Assembly (NCBI GenBank): GCA_016871495.1
Contig: VHDF01000007.1
Location: 1 to 64,000, forward strand
Source of the DNA: Verrucomicrobiota bacterium
GTDB taxonomy: Bacteria > Verrucomicrobiota > Verrucomicrobiia > Limisphaerales > VHDF01
DNA: 64,000 nucleotides
Direction of reading: 5' to 3'
Position numbers and translations under genes: made by a program
Notes under the pieces: model-generated
What the model was told of the DNA's origin: nothing
What the model saw: the letters and a program-made list of their open reading frames with translations, nothing else
Database searches by the model: none
Shown: in pieces, positions 25,169 to 34,458 of the stretch
How the letters are laid out: the number at the start of each line of letters is the position of its first letter
Numbering within the stretch: position 1 is the stretch's first letter

Positions 25169-25987
25169 TCATCCGCCCACCGCGGTGTAGTTTCGAATGC
25201 CTCTCGCCCAGACCCAGCGTGCCAGTCCCCAAGCCGCCAACACCCAGCCCGCTTGGGCCGCCAACCCCCTCCAGAGATCGAGTCCTTGCGTGTTTCCCAA
25301 AGCGATGCTGATCGGGAAGAAGAGTTGATAGTGAAAAGGAGTCCAAGCCGCGAGTTTCGCCACCGCCGGAGGGAGAATATCGAGCGGGAACAGATGTCCG
25401 CTCGCGAGATGTTCAATCGCGAAGACGATGAAGATGAAAGTGGAAACTTCGGCGACCCAAAACGCCAGGAACGCCACCGTGCAGGAAATGAAGAACTGCA
25501 ACAGCGCCGCCATGGCCAGGGAAATCATCAGTGCCAGCCAGGTCTCGAGATCCGCCGGCAAAACCCAATATTCCCTCAAGTAGATGCCAAACCCCACAGC
25601 CGGGATCAAGGCCACCGAGGCATACACGAGCCTGCCCGAAAAAAAGAGGCACAACCGATAGGGCAGATACTCGATGGGCTTGATCAAAAACTGGCTGATG
25701 CGCCCGTCCTTGATGTCGGACGCCACCTGCCAGTCGTCCTCAGTCACCGACGTCAAGGCGTCCACAAAAGTCACATAGAGGTAGTAGGAGATCATCCCGG
25801 CCAGCGTGTAGGGACCGATCGGTGTGTCGGGTCCCTTGCCGGCATAGACCGCCTTCCACAGGCTGATGGTGGCCATCAGAGGGATCAGGCCGAAGCAGGC
25901 GCGAGCCAGAAAATTCACCCGGTAAGCGAGGGTGTTTTGAATCCCCACGCGGATGACCTGGAGATACTTGTTCCAAGGGCCTCGCAT
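25169..25987 (-). CDS. ABC-2 type transporter permease (first of pair)
   Basis: This 272-residue protein has six membrane segments, including FLARACFGLIPLMATISLW, YTLAGMISYYLYVTFVDAL, YASVALIPAVGFGIYL, ALMISLAMAALLQFFISCT and FWVAEVSTFIFIVFAIEHL. DIKDGRISQFLIKPIEYLPY is the conserved coupling region of COG4587-type permeases. It forms a heteromeric exporter with the downstream permease. In related genomes an ATPase gene usually precedes the two permeases; here that place holds a 46-codon frame and aroB, so the ATPase must be encoded elsewhere or be lost. Confidence 0.82.
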   Translation of the reverse strand: MRGPWNKYLQVIRVGIQNTLAYRVNFLARACFGLIPLMATISLWKAVYAGKGPDTPIGPYTLAGMISYYLYVTFVDALTSVTEDDWQVASDIKDGRISQFLIKPIEYLPYRLCLFFSGRLVYASVALIPAVGFGIYLREYWVLPADLETWLALMISLAMAALLQFFISCTVAFLAFWVAEVSTFIFIVFAIEHLASGHLFPLDILPPAVAKLAAWTPFHYQLFFPISIALGNTQGLDLWRGLAAQAGWVLAAWGLARWVWARGIRNYTAVGG

Positions 25988-26047
25988 GATTCCGGCGGAC
26001 GCGTAGGGTGGGATTCCCGGCCAATTCCTCGCTGAAGCGCCCTCTTT

Positions 26048-26188
26048 TCAACTCAGCGCCGATTCCTCTTCGACGCGGCCGGAAGCGGCAGCCTCGATAA
26101 AGGAGGCCGGGTTTTCATGGGCCTGGAAAAAGAAAGAATCATGGGTTGCGGGAATGATGCTCGCCCGGACGTTGTCATGCCTCCCCAA
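26048..26188 (-). CDS. Small ORF downstream of aroB, unrecognised
   Basis: A 46-codon frame starts at TTG (26188) just after the aroB stop and in its frame, and ends in TGA at 26048-26050. The residues HDSFFFQAHENPASFIEAAA and GRVEEESALS look protein-like (amphipathic, acidic tail). No domain is recognised and the start codon is weak. It may be a small conserved protein or the C-terminal remnant of a lost gene. It fills the gap where an ABC ATPase might be expected. Confidence 0.3.
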   Translation of the reverse strand: MGRHDNVRASIIPATHDSFFFQAHENPASFIEAAASGRVEEESALS

Positions 26189-26194
26189 TGGGGA

Positions 26195-27289
26195 TCAAGT
26201 GCCGGTTGAGAGTCCAAGGGAGGCCCGGATCAGCTCCTCCGGCACCTCCTGTCCCCAGATCGCCTGGCCGAGCTTGGGCGACAAGACAAACCGTACGGAG
26301 CCCGCGGTCACCTTCTTGTCCAGCCGCATGGCCGCCGTCAACTCCTTGAATTGCCTCTCGGAAAGTCGCAGCGCCACGGGAAGTCCGGCCCGCTCGAAGA
26401 GATGCCGGATTCGGTCTGATTCCGAAGCCGTCAGTCCAGCCAGAGCCACCGACAGTTTGGCGGCTGCGACCTGGCCGATCGAAATGGCTTCGCCGTGCCG
26501 ATACCGGCCATAGCCCACACTGGCTTCGATCCCGTGTCCGATGGTGTGGCCAAAATTCAAAATGGCCCGGCGTCCGGTTTCCTTCTCGTCCTCCAGGACA
26601 ACCGCGGCTTTGATTTCGCAGCAACGTGCGACCACCGGCTCGAGTTCGTGGGGATCTTTTTCGAGCAGTTTCTCCATCGACTTTTCAAGACGGCGAAAAA
26701 GCCGGGCGTCGTCGATGATGCCGTATTTGATGACTTCGGCCAAGCCGGCCCGGTACTCGCGCGGGGGCAGGGTGGACAGTGTGTCCAGATCGCAAAGCAC
26801 CAGTTTCGGCTGATGAAAAGCGCCGACCAGATTCTTGCCTGCCTTGAGATTGACCCCCACTTTGCCACCGACGGAACTGTCCACTTGCGCAAGCAAGGTG
26901 GTGGGGAGTTGGACGAACGGAATGCCCCGTAGATAACTCGCCGCGACGAATCCCGCCAAGTCGCCCACGACGCCGCCTCCCAGCGCGACGATGAATGACC
27001 GTCGCTCCAGGCGATGTGCGGCCAGGCGGTCGTAGCAGCGCGCCACGACTTCCAGATTTTTGGCGCGTTCGCCCGAAGGCACTCGAACCAGCACGGGCTC
27101 GAATCCCGCCGAACGGAGGGAATCCAGTGTGGCTTCCGCGTAGCGGGGCGCCACTTGTGTATCGGAGATCACGGCGCAACGCTGGCCGAGTTCCAATTGG
27201 GTGCACTCGCGTCCCAACGTAGGGAGGAGTCGGGTGCCCACATGAATGCGGTAGTTGCGGCCGGGCAATGGAACTTCAAGAACGCGCAT
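26195..27289 (-). CDS. aroB: 3-dehydroquinate synthase
   Basis: This 364-residue enzyme starts at MRVLEVPLPGRNYRI. NAD-binding motifs VPSGERAKNLE and IVALGGGVVGDLAGFVAASY are present, then PTTLLAQVDSSVGGKVGVNL with active-site Asp/Lys residues. The metal-binding His/Glu set lies in AGLAEVIKYGII and ILNFGHTIGHGIEA (also GRYRHGEAISIG). It converts DAHP to 3-dehydroquinate in the shikimate pathway. It lies 23 bases after the M3 peptidase gene on the same strand. Confidence 0.97.
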   Translation of the reverse strand: MRVLEVPLPGRNYRIHVGTRLLPTLGRECTQLELGQRCAVISDTQVAPRYAEATLDSLRSAGFEPVLVRVPSGERAKNLEVVARCYDRLAAHRLERRSFIVALGGGVVGDLAGFVAASYLRGIPFVQLPTTLLAQVDSSVGGKVGVNLKAGKNLVGAFHQPKLVLCDLDTLSTLPPREYRAGLAEVIKYGIIDDARLFRRLEKSMEKLLEKDPHELEPVVARCCEIKAAVVLEDEKETGRRAILNFGHTIGHGIEASVGYGRYRHGEAISIGQVAAAKLSVALAGLTASESDRIRHLFERAGLPVALRLSERQFKELTAAMRLDKKVTAGSVRFVLSPKLGQAIWGQEVPEELIRASLGLSTGT

Positions 27290-27312
27290 GGTCGGCGACG
27301 ATGGGGAGGGTT

Positions 27313-29052
27313 TCAGGACTCCGGCAGCTTGGCCAGTTCGTCCCGGATCAATTGGACCAGGGGACGCACGGCTTTGGAGGAGAAGTCGAAAGCGCAGCCG
27401 GCCGCGGCAAAAAGATCGGGCAGGGGACGGGATCCTCCGAGGGCCAGGGCGCGGCGGTATTGCGCCAGTGCCTCGGCGGGACGGAGCCGGGAGTTGGACC
27501 AGACCTGCAAGGCGCCCAATTGCGCGATGCCGTACTCGATGTAGTAGAAAGGGTGAATGAAGATGTGGAGCTGGCGGTGCCACAGCGCCGCGCGCTGGGT
27601 CTCGTATCCATGCCAATCCACGCTTCCGCCGAAACGCTCCATTAAATCGATCCAGGCGGACGCGCGTTCGGAGGGCGAGTGGTTTGGATGGGTGTAAATC
27701 CAGTGTTGGAAGGCATCGACGGCGGCGATCCAGGGGAAGATCGAGACGATGCCCTCGAGATGAGTACGGCGGGAGCGGGCGGCTTCGGGCGCGGTGTAAA
27801 ACGCCTCGATGCGGTCCTGTCCCAGCAGTTCCATGCTCATGGAAGCCACTTCGCAGAACTCGATCGGCGCGCTGCGATAGGCGTGCAGGTGTTCGTCACG
27901 CGTGGCCAGCGTGTGGAACGCATGTCCCGCCTCGTGCAGCAGTGTTTCGACGTCACGTTGCACACCGATGGCGTTCATGAAAATGAACGGCAGCCGCGAT
28001 TCGGACAGGGTGGATTGATAGCCGCCGGGTGCTTTCCCTTTGCGATTCGCCAGATCAAGCAGTTGCAAATCACGCATCTGCCTGAACCCGGCGCCCAGTT
28101 CGGAGTCCAGACCATCGAAAATGGCTTGGGATTTTGACGTCAATTCTTCCACCTGCTGGAAGGGTTTGAGCGGCGGGCGGTTCCAGGGATCCGCCGCCAG
28201 ATCCCACGGACGCAATTGGACCAAGCCCATTTGCCGCTGCCGCTTTTGGTGCAGCTCGGCGAGCAACGGAATGAACTCCTCGGCGACGGTTTGATGGAAG
28301 CACTCGCAATCGGCCGGGGTATAATCGAAGCGTCCGCGTGCTCGGAACGCGTAGGAGCGATAGTCCGCGAATCCCGCGTGGCGGGCGATGCGGGAGCGTA
28401 AGCCGAGCAACTGATCGAACAGGGACTCGAATGTCGCGGCTTCCTGGAGGCGTCGCGCGGCGACCAACTCCCAGGCCTCCTGCCGGGTCGCGCGGTCGGG
28501 TTCCTCGAGATAACGCCCCATACGCACCAGAGTGTGTTCTTGGCCGCGAAATGAGACCGACAATCCGCCCGAAATCTTTTGGTATTGCTGGCAGAGCTTC
28601 GATTCCTCTGTTTCGAGCGGCACGTTTTCCGGGCGGAAGAGTTCGACTTGAACCCGGTTGCTTCGTTCGAACACCCGGTAACGATCCTGCGGCAGCACGT
28701 TTCGCAAGGGATGATCCAGGAACAATTGCGAAAGCGTGAACTGGCGTGGCTTCAACTCGGGTTCGATCTGTTCGACGAAATGAAGATACCCCTTTTCCGC
28801 CTCGGGATCGTCGGTGTGGCAGGTCATGGCGATGTACCGCTTCGAGCCCTCTTCATCCAGCGCCGCGGAAAGTTCCCCCCAATCGAGGATCCAACGTTCA
28901 AAGTCCGCTGCGTTTTGGCAGGAGGCGGCGCGCCGTTCCAAGGTGTCGAACCAGGGCGCGATTTCAGTCCAATGCCCAAGGTCTAGATCGGTCGGCAGGA
29001 AGCAGCGGGGGACGTGGGGCGGACTTGGAGCAAAAGGCAACGTGGCGCTCAT
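27313..29052 (-). CDS. M3-family oligoendopeptidase (PepF-like)
   Basis: This 579-residue cytoplasmic zinc peptidase starts at MSATLPFAPSPP. The HExxH motif appears as TLLHEAGHAFH, with the third ligand Glu in IEFCEVASMSMELLG about 25 residues on. Conserved M3B features are APGGYQSTLSESRLPFIFMN and FHPFYYIEYGIAQLGALQVW (here starting IHPFYY). These enzymes clip oligopeptides of roughly 6-20 residues. The gene precedes aroB by 23 bases, so the two are probably co-transcribed, with no obvious functional link. Confidence 0.93.
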   Translation of the reverse strand: MSATLPFAPSPPHVPRCFLPTDLDLGHWTEIAPWFDTLERRAASCQNAADFERWILDWGELSAALDEEGSKRYIAMTCHTDDPEAEKGYLHFVEQIEPELKPRQFTLSQLFLDHPLRNVLPQDRYRVFERSNRVQVELFRPENVPLETEESKLCQQYQKISGGLSVSFRGQEHTLVRMGRYLEEPDRATRQEAWELVAARRLQEAATFESLFDQLLGLRSRIARHAGFADYRSYAFRARGRFDYTPADCECFHQTVAEEFIPLLAELHQKRQRQMGLVQLRPWDLAADPWNRPPLKPFQQVEELTSKSQAIFDGLDSELGAGFRQMRDLQLLDLANRKGKAPGGYQSTLSESRLPFIFMNAIGVQRDVETLLHEAGHAFHTLATRDEHLHAYRSAPIEFCEVASMSMELLGQDRIEAFYTAPEAARSRRTHLEGIVSIFPWIAAVDAFQHWIYTHPNHSPSERASAWIDLMERFGGSVDWHGYETQRAALWHRQLHIFIHPFYYIEYGIAQLGALQVWSNSRLRPAEALAQYRRALALGGSRPLPDLFAAAGCAFDFSSKAVRPLVQLIRDELAKLPES

Positions 29053-29108
29053 CCGGGCGAGAATGGGGATGACCCGGGTCACTGCAAGCGCGAAATCGGC
29101 TCAGACCG

Positions 29109-29207
29109 CCTGACGGCGCATCCGCAAGTTGTCGAGGATGCGCGCGGCAGCGCCGTGAACGGCGCGGACCGGGGACGGAGCGCGGCGTTGACGCCGCATC
29201 AGGATGG
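29109..29207 (+). mobile_element. MITE-like element, family C, copy 6 (fragment)
   Basis: GCATCCGCAAGTTGTCGAGG, then GATGCGCGCGGCAGCGCCGT and CGGCGTTGACGCCGCATCAG, match the left third of family C at 9578 and 18070. The remainder is missing. It lies between the M3 peptidase start and the end of the secreted protein at 29210, with its right side touching that stop codon. Confidence 0.55.
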
Positions 29208-29209
29208 GA

Positions 29210-30175
29210 TCACGGTTTCGAGTCGGCCGCCGGCGCGGGCTGCAAGCTGCCAGGAATTTTGGCTCGGAAGAGACGGTTGCTGGCGCCCAAATCCTCGGGC
29301 AGGAAGTAGGCGAACTCGCCCTTGATGGAGAATCCTTCGCGTCCGAGCTCCAATTCCTGAACGGGACGCAAGGGGTGGGCCTGCTTTCGCGCCGTGGATT
29401 CCAGGAAATCTTCGAACACCATGAGCAAGCTTTTGGGTTCGAGCGCGGACGGATCGCCTCCTTTGCGCAATCCCACGGCGTGCAATCTGCCCCGCAGAAA
29501 TTTCCAGTCCTGCACCGCCAAGCCGGCTTGGGACGGGGCGCTGGCGTCGAAGCCGAGTTCGAGCGGCGCCAAATCGGCCGCGGTCAGTATGCGCTGAAGC
29601 ACACCTTGAAAATTCCACACGAAGACGCGTTGCGTATCCCAGCTCGCCCCGAGGAGGAGTTTTCGGGTTTCCAAGACCGCCAGCGCCCCAATGTGATCGT
29701 CCACCGGGAAAGTGACTTCCGGACGCGCGAAGCCATTCGTTCTCAGTGAGGCCACGCGATAGGCATGGATTTGCGAGGGGCCGGCGCGTGTGCTGGTCGA
29801 AAGCGGCACCCACAGAATGCCTCTCGAAATCTGGAATCCCCCGGGGTGATCCAGGATCTGTTCCCCCGTGGAAGCGGCCTTGCGCGTCAGATCCCAACTG
29901 TCCCAATCGGCGCGTCCCGGACCCGTCCGCAGGAGGAGGGCGCGGCGCGGTGTGACATCGTCGCGGCGGGCGGTGACGAAAAGGTGGGGTCCGGACCAGT
30001 CGATGCCTTGTGTGTGGGCGCGAGCGGGAACACCTCGAAGAGTCAGGGGGGGCAGTGGAGTGACGGCGGAATCCAGTGTTTGACCGCGCAAGCCTGCAGA
30101 TTCGCTCAACCAGACCGCCAGGACTCCCAGTACGATCCGGGTGGAAATCGTTCGGAAAAATCCACGAAGACTCAT
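29210..30175 (-). CDS. Secreted protein, possibly DUF6454-like
   Basis: This 321-residue protein has signal peptide MSLRGFFRTISTRIVLGVLA ending near SAGLRG. The body has HTQGIDWSGPHLFVTARRDD, LDHPGGFQISRGILWVPLST, HIGALAVLETRKLLLGASWD and VQDWKFLRGRLHAVGL, repeated strand patterns suggesting a beta-propeller-like lectin or esterase fold. The H-T-Q-G-I-D-W motif recalls DUF6454, but I cannot confirm that without a profile search. Function is unknown. It ends beside a family C fragment. Confidence 0.6.
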   Translation of the reverse strand: MSLRGFFRTISTRIVLGVLAVWLSESAGLRGQTLDSAVTPLPPLTLRGVPARAHTQGIDWSGPHLFVTARRDDVTPRRALLLRTGPGRADWDSWDLTRKAASTGEQILDHPGGFQISRGILWVPLSTSTRAGPSQIHAYRVASLRTNGFARPEVTFPVDDHIGALAVLETRKLLLGASWDTQRVFVWNFQGVLQRILTAADLAPLELGFDASAPSQAGLAVQDWKFLRGRLHAVGLRKGGDPSALEPKSLLMVFEDFLESTARKQAHPLRPVQELELGREGFSIKGEFAYFLPEDLGASNRLFRAKIPGSLQPAPAADSKP

Positions 30176-30310
30176 GACAGGCTCTCCGAGGCTTGGTTGA
30201 CGGCGACGACCGGAGCGCGGCGTTGACGCCGGTTCAGCACTGGGCGACGCCAGAACAACCGCTTGCTGGTGTGCTTGCCCACGACGAAGCAGCGTAAACG
30301 CCGCGTTCCG

Positions 30311-30417
30311 AGTTGGAAGATGTTGTTCCGCGGACCACGCCTCAAGGATACGTTTTCGTGCAACCAGGGCGCGGTTTGACCAGACGGGAAAATCTCAGTC
30401 GCGAAACAAGGATGAAG
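30311..30417 (-). repeat. Dispersed repeat E, copy 1
   Basis: Read on the minus strand: TCATCCTTGTTTCGCG, then AACCGCGCCCTGGTTGCACG, AAAA and CCTTGAGGCGTGGTCCG. The same series occurs on the plus strand at 32838-32952. It ends 8 bases from the stop codon of the SelW-like gene. No target duplication is assigned. Confidence 0.65.
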
Positions 30418-30425
30418 ATTCCGGG

Positions 30426-30671
30426 CTAAGCGGACCCCAACTTGGATCGAACGGCTTTCAGGATGGCGTCCGGTTGCGGGAATTTTCCGGTTTGGAGTTT
30501 GGAATAGATGATTTCTCCGTTCACCGAGACTTCGAACGCTCCGCCACCTGAGGGGACGAGTTTGAGCGAGGCGATCTGTTGTTTGAATTTGAGCAGTTTT
30601 TCCGTCAGACCGACGGCATGAGGCTCGTAGTTTCAAGCCGTGCAATATTCGATTTGGATGTTCAGGCTCAT
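30426..30671 (-). CDS. selW: SelW/Rdx-family selenoprotein with in-frame UGA (Sec)
   Basis: This 81-residue protein starts at ATG (MSLNIQIEYCTA), has TGA as codon 13 (30633-30635) and ends at TAG (30426-30428). If TGA is selenocysteine the active site is EYC-T-A-U-NY, the C-x-x-U redox motif of SelW/Rdx thioredoxin-like proteins. The rest fits the family throughout: LKLVPSGGGAFEVSVNGEII, YSKLQTGKFPQPDAILKAV. The frame stays open for 68 codons after the TGA. A hairpin with a GGUCU loop follows the TGA at SECIS spacing, and tRNA-Sec is at 400-497. In-frame ATGs up to 30716 are alternative starts. Likely role: thiol/selenol redox protein; partner unknown. Confidence 0.9.
30602..30635 (-). promoter_or_regulatory. 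Bacterial SECIS-type hairpin after the UGA codon
   Basis: On the minus strand, 21 nt after the UGA, CCGUC-GGUCU-GACGG forms a perfect 5-bp stem with a GGUCU loop (plus coordinates 30602-30616). The SelB-binding apical loop of E. coli fdhF SECIS also carries GGUCU, about 18 nt after its UGA. The spacing here is in the accepted range. It lies inside the coding sequence, as bacterial SECIS elements do. SelB binding is inferred. Confidence 0.8.
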
Positions 30672-30800
30672 GGCGTCGGAAAACATCTGCGAATCCGCGG
30701 CCATGATCAAGCCCATGAGAACCTAAATCCGCGCGTAAGAATTCCGACGGGGTCGGGAAAGGTGGTTCCCGCGGTTGAAAGATGCGCGGTTTTAGCCCGG

Positions 30801-30930
30801 ATAATTCATACTGAGCTTGAATCCGCGACAGTGAGCCGCGTGAGGGCACGCGGCCTACAATCGCGCCTGCCTCTTTGTTTGTAGGCCCGGTGCCCTCACC
30901 GGGCGTCCCTTGCATGAAATATGCGGGTTA
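30801..30930 (+). repeat. Dispersed palindromic repeat D, copy 1
   Basis: Arms GTGAGGGCACGCGGCCTACA (30840-30859) and TGTAGGCCCGGTGCCCTCAC (30880-30899) form a 20-bp imperfect stem around a 20-base loop. Flanking sequence is also shared with the copy at 32703-32833 (TGAATCCGCGACAGTGAGCC; TGCATGAAATATG). The region from 30931 to 31077 holds nothing assignable. Confidence 0.75.
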
Positions 30931-31077
30931 GTAATGCCCGCTGTCGTGGTCGTGATCGATGGAATGTCGATGATGCGAACCTGTCCATCGCACCTCCAAG
31001 AGTCGTGAAAACATGCGTTGCTGCGGCTGGCCTACCGACACATCCGCGCCCCGAACTTCAGTGTAAGAATCAGGAGT

Positions 31078-32373
<1,296 letters not shown>

Positions 32374-32467
32374 TCAAGGGGCCTTGCCCGGTGAGGGCTA
32401 AAGCGGCGCGCATGATAGAAACGAACCCTGGCCAGTCAAGCCGGGGTTCGAATTCCGATTTCCCGCC

Positions 32468-32685
32468 CGTGCATCCCGAAGTGGTCTGTCGTGTGGCGCA
32501 GGCGGCCCAGGCTGCCGTATTGCCGACTGCCCGTCGGCCTGGCGGGTGAAGAACGAGGCCCTTCCATGCTCTCCACGCGCCTAGTTCCCTTCGTCGCCCC
32601 GCAGGCTGGGCAGCCTGCGAAACAGAAGACAGGGCTGTCTGCGTGACCACGACAACCCGGTCACCGACAACCTCTGGAGGCACCG
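32468..32685 (+). mobile_element. 218-bp MITE-like element, family B, copy 2
   Basis: The ends are CGTGCATCCCGAAGTGGTCTG and the inverted CCGACAACCTCTGGAGGCACCG. Flanking 10-bp direct repeats are ATTTCCCGCC (32458-32467) and ATTTGCCGCC (32686-32695), 9 of 10 identical. The interior palindromes GCAGGCTGGGCAGCCTGC and GACAGGGCTGTCTGC match the copy at 1509-1725 in reverse orientation. It lies upstream of eno on the opposite strand. Confidence 0.8.
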
Positions 32686-32702
32686 ATTTGCCGCCCAGCT
32701 CG

Positions 32703-32952
32703 GAAATTTTATGCTAAGCTTGAATGCGCGACAGTGAGCCGCGTGAGGGCACGCGGCCTACAATCGCGCCTGCGTCTGTGTTTGTAGGCCCGGTGTTCTC
32801 ACCGGGAGTCCCGTGCATGAAATATGCCGGCTAGACCGGAGATCTCATCCTTGTTTCGCGTCAGGGACCTTCCGGGCTAGCGAAACCGCGCCCTGGTTGC
32901 ACGAAAAGGAGTCCTTGAGGCGTGGTCCGAGGAAGAACTTCTTCCAACAGTT
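32703..32952 (+). repeat. Repeats D and E side by side, copy 2
   Basis: 32703-32833 repeats the palindromic unit seen at 30801-30930 (GTGAGGGCACGCGGCCTACA and its inverted partner). 32838-32952 repeats the unit seen inverted at 30311-30417 (AACCGCGCCCTGGTTGCACG, CCTTGAGGCGTGGTCCGAGG). Here both units are on the plus strand and adjacent. At 30.3-30.9 kb they flank the selW-like gene in opposite orientations. Confidence 0.7.
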
Positions 32953-33674
32953 TATGAAATGGGAATGGCATCCGTTTGTGGAACCCGGGGCGCGGAAGCC
33001 GGGTGCAGCACCAGGAAGAGTTCTCCGCCGGCTTGTTTCCGGCGCGAGACTTTGAATCGAGCCAGGCGTTGCAGTCCGCCAAGACCGATCCCATCGGCGA
33101 GGGTGGGAGCGGAACGTCCCCCCAAGATGAGTGGACAAAGAGTGAGGTGCATTTCATCCACCAGACCACCGCGAAACAAAGCCTCGTTGAGATGGCCTCC
33201 GCCTTCGCAGAGCAGCCGCCGCACCTTCCAGCGATCGTGGAGCCACGCGAACGCAGCGTTGAAGTCGATCTCCGATTCTCCGGAGGCGAACACATCATCA
33301 ACCTTCGAACGCAAAGCTTCGAGATGCCTTTTGGAAGCTCGCCGGGTCGTGAGCAGCACCACGGGACCCAGAGATTTTGTGAAAAGGTGGGAATCGGGGT
33401 TCAAGGTGGCTCGACCACTGGCGATCACCCGGATCGGATGCGGACGGAGTCCTTGGGCGATTCGCCTGGCCACATGACGGTGGGTGCCTGCTCCCAGGGA
33501 GACGCGGTTGAGATCGACCGTGCGGGCGCCGCAAAGAATCGCGTCCACCCCGCCGCGCAAGGCGTAAAGATGGTTTTGATCCAGCGGGCTTCCGAAGGAT
33601 GAGACGCGGCGATTGGCGGAGGCGATCTTGCCATCGGCCGTCATCGACATGTTGAGCAAGACGAAGGGACGCAT
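32952..33674 (-). CDS. RibD C-terminal-like / dihydrofolate reductase-fold reductase
   Basis: This 240-residue protein starts at MRPFVLLNMSMTADGKIA; an in-frame TTG lies three codons upstream. It is the stand-alone RibD reductase domain: NMSMTADGKIASANRR, HLYALRGGVDAILCGARTVD (NADPH and substrate loop), RVIASGRATLNPDSHLF and LLCEGGGHLNEALFRGGLVDE. In riboflavin synthesis the domain reduces the ribosyl group of a pyrimidine intermediate. No deaminase domain is fused and no rib gene is nearby, so a riboflavin or other pterin-like role is uncertain. Confidence 0.85.
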   Translation of the reverse strand: MRPFVLLNMSMTADGKIASANRRVSSFGSPLDQNHLYALRGGVDAILCGARTVDLNRVSLGAGTHRHVARRIAQGLRPHPIRVIASGRATLNPDSHLFTKSLGPVVLLTTRRASKRHLEALRSKVDDVFASGESEIDFNAAFAWLHDRWKVRRLLCEGGGHLNEALFRGGLVDEMHLTLCPLILGGRSAPTLADGIGLGGLQRLARFKVSRRKQAGGELFLVLHPASAPRVPQTDAIPIS

Positions 33675-33846
33675 TTCGCGCAATCAAGTTGCGGTTTCCA
33701 CAGTCCGGAATATCCAAGTTGCGGAACAAGCACGAAATTTCCGGACGGTGAGGATTCTTGAGCCAGGGGGAGGGAAGTCATGGGGCCCTGATTTCCGGCC
33801 GCCATTTTTTCGTGGTGTCTTTGGACCAACTTCGGAGAATGCGGGC

Positions 33847-34341
33847 ATGCGGACGGCGATCTATCCCGGCAGTTTCGATCCCTTCACCAACGGGCATCTG
33901 GATGTGGTGCAAAGGGCGGTGAAGCTCTTTGACCGTGTGATCGTGGCGGTGGCGGAGAACGAGTCCAAGTCGCCATTCTTTTCTCTGGCGGAGAGGCAAG
34001 CCTTGGTGAGTGCTTCTCTGGCCGGTTTGGATCGGGTGGAGGTGGACACTTTTACGGGACTCCTGGTTGATTACGCGCGGAAGCGGCAGAGCCGGGCGGT
34101 GATTCGGGGGTTGCGTGCGGTGTCCGACTTCGAGTTTGAGTTTCAATTGGCGTTGATGAATCGCAAGCTGGCGGAAGACATTGAGACGATTTTTATGATG
34201 CCGAAGGACACTTACACGTTTCTGAGTTCCAGGATGGTGAAGGAAATCGCCCGGTTGGGCGGCGACATCTCGGCGTTTGTGCCCGGGCCCGTGAGAACCG
34301 CGTTGAACAAAAAGCTGGGGCGAAAGGTCAGAAAGTCGTAG
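33847..34341 (+). CDS. coaD: Phosphopantetheine adenylyltransferase
   Basis: This 164-residue enzyme starts at MRTAIYPGSFDPFTNGHLDV; the frame is open further upstream but the family begins here. YPGSFDPFTNGHLDVV is the nucleotidyltransferase T/H-x-G-H motif. VIRGLRAVSDFEFEFQLALM and TYTFLSSRMVKEIARLGGDI complete the signature (SSRMVKE, GGD). It adenylates 4'-phosphopantetheine in CoA synthesis. It is 117 bases upstream of the yceD-rpmF-plsX-fabH cluster on the same strand; that gap shows no gene. Confidence 0.97.
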   Translation: MRTAIYPGSFDPFTNGHLDVVQRAVKLFDRVIVAVAENESKSPFFSLAERQALVSASLAGLDRVEVDTFTGLLVDYARKRQSRAVIRGLRAVSDFEFEFQLALMNRKLAEDIETIFMMPKDTYTFLSSRMVKEIARLGGDISAFVPGPVRTALNKKLGRKVRKS

Positions 34342-34458
34342 TGCATCCGGTCCGGACCCGCACGACAGCGCTGAGATCCGTCGCAGCAAGGCGGGGTCAG
34401 TGGTTGAGACTGCGCGGATCGCAACGTTGTCCGAAAACCGGTTCGAACGAGTGAACCT

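Noticed and set aside
26195-26197. aroB TGA as a second selenocysteine codon
   Set aside because: The frame continues after the TGA, but AroB is complete at this length, no Cys aligns here, and the following hairpin (UCCCC-AUU-GGGGA) lacks a GGUCU-type loop.
30172-30915. A 247-codon open frame on the minus strand over the selW locus
   Set aside because: It has no protein-like composition, reads through repeats E and D, and is out of frame with the SelW-like protein, which explains the conserved residues.
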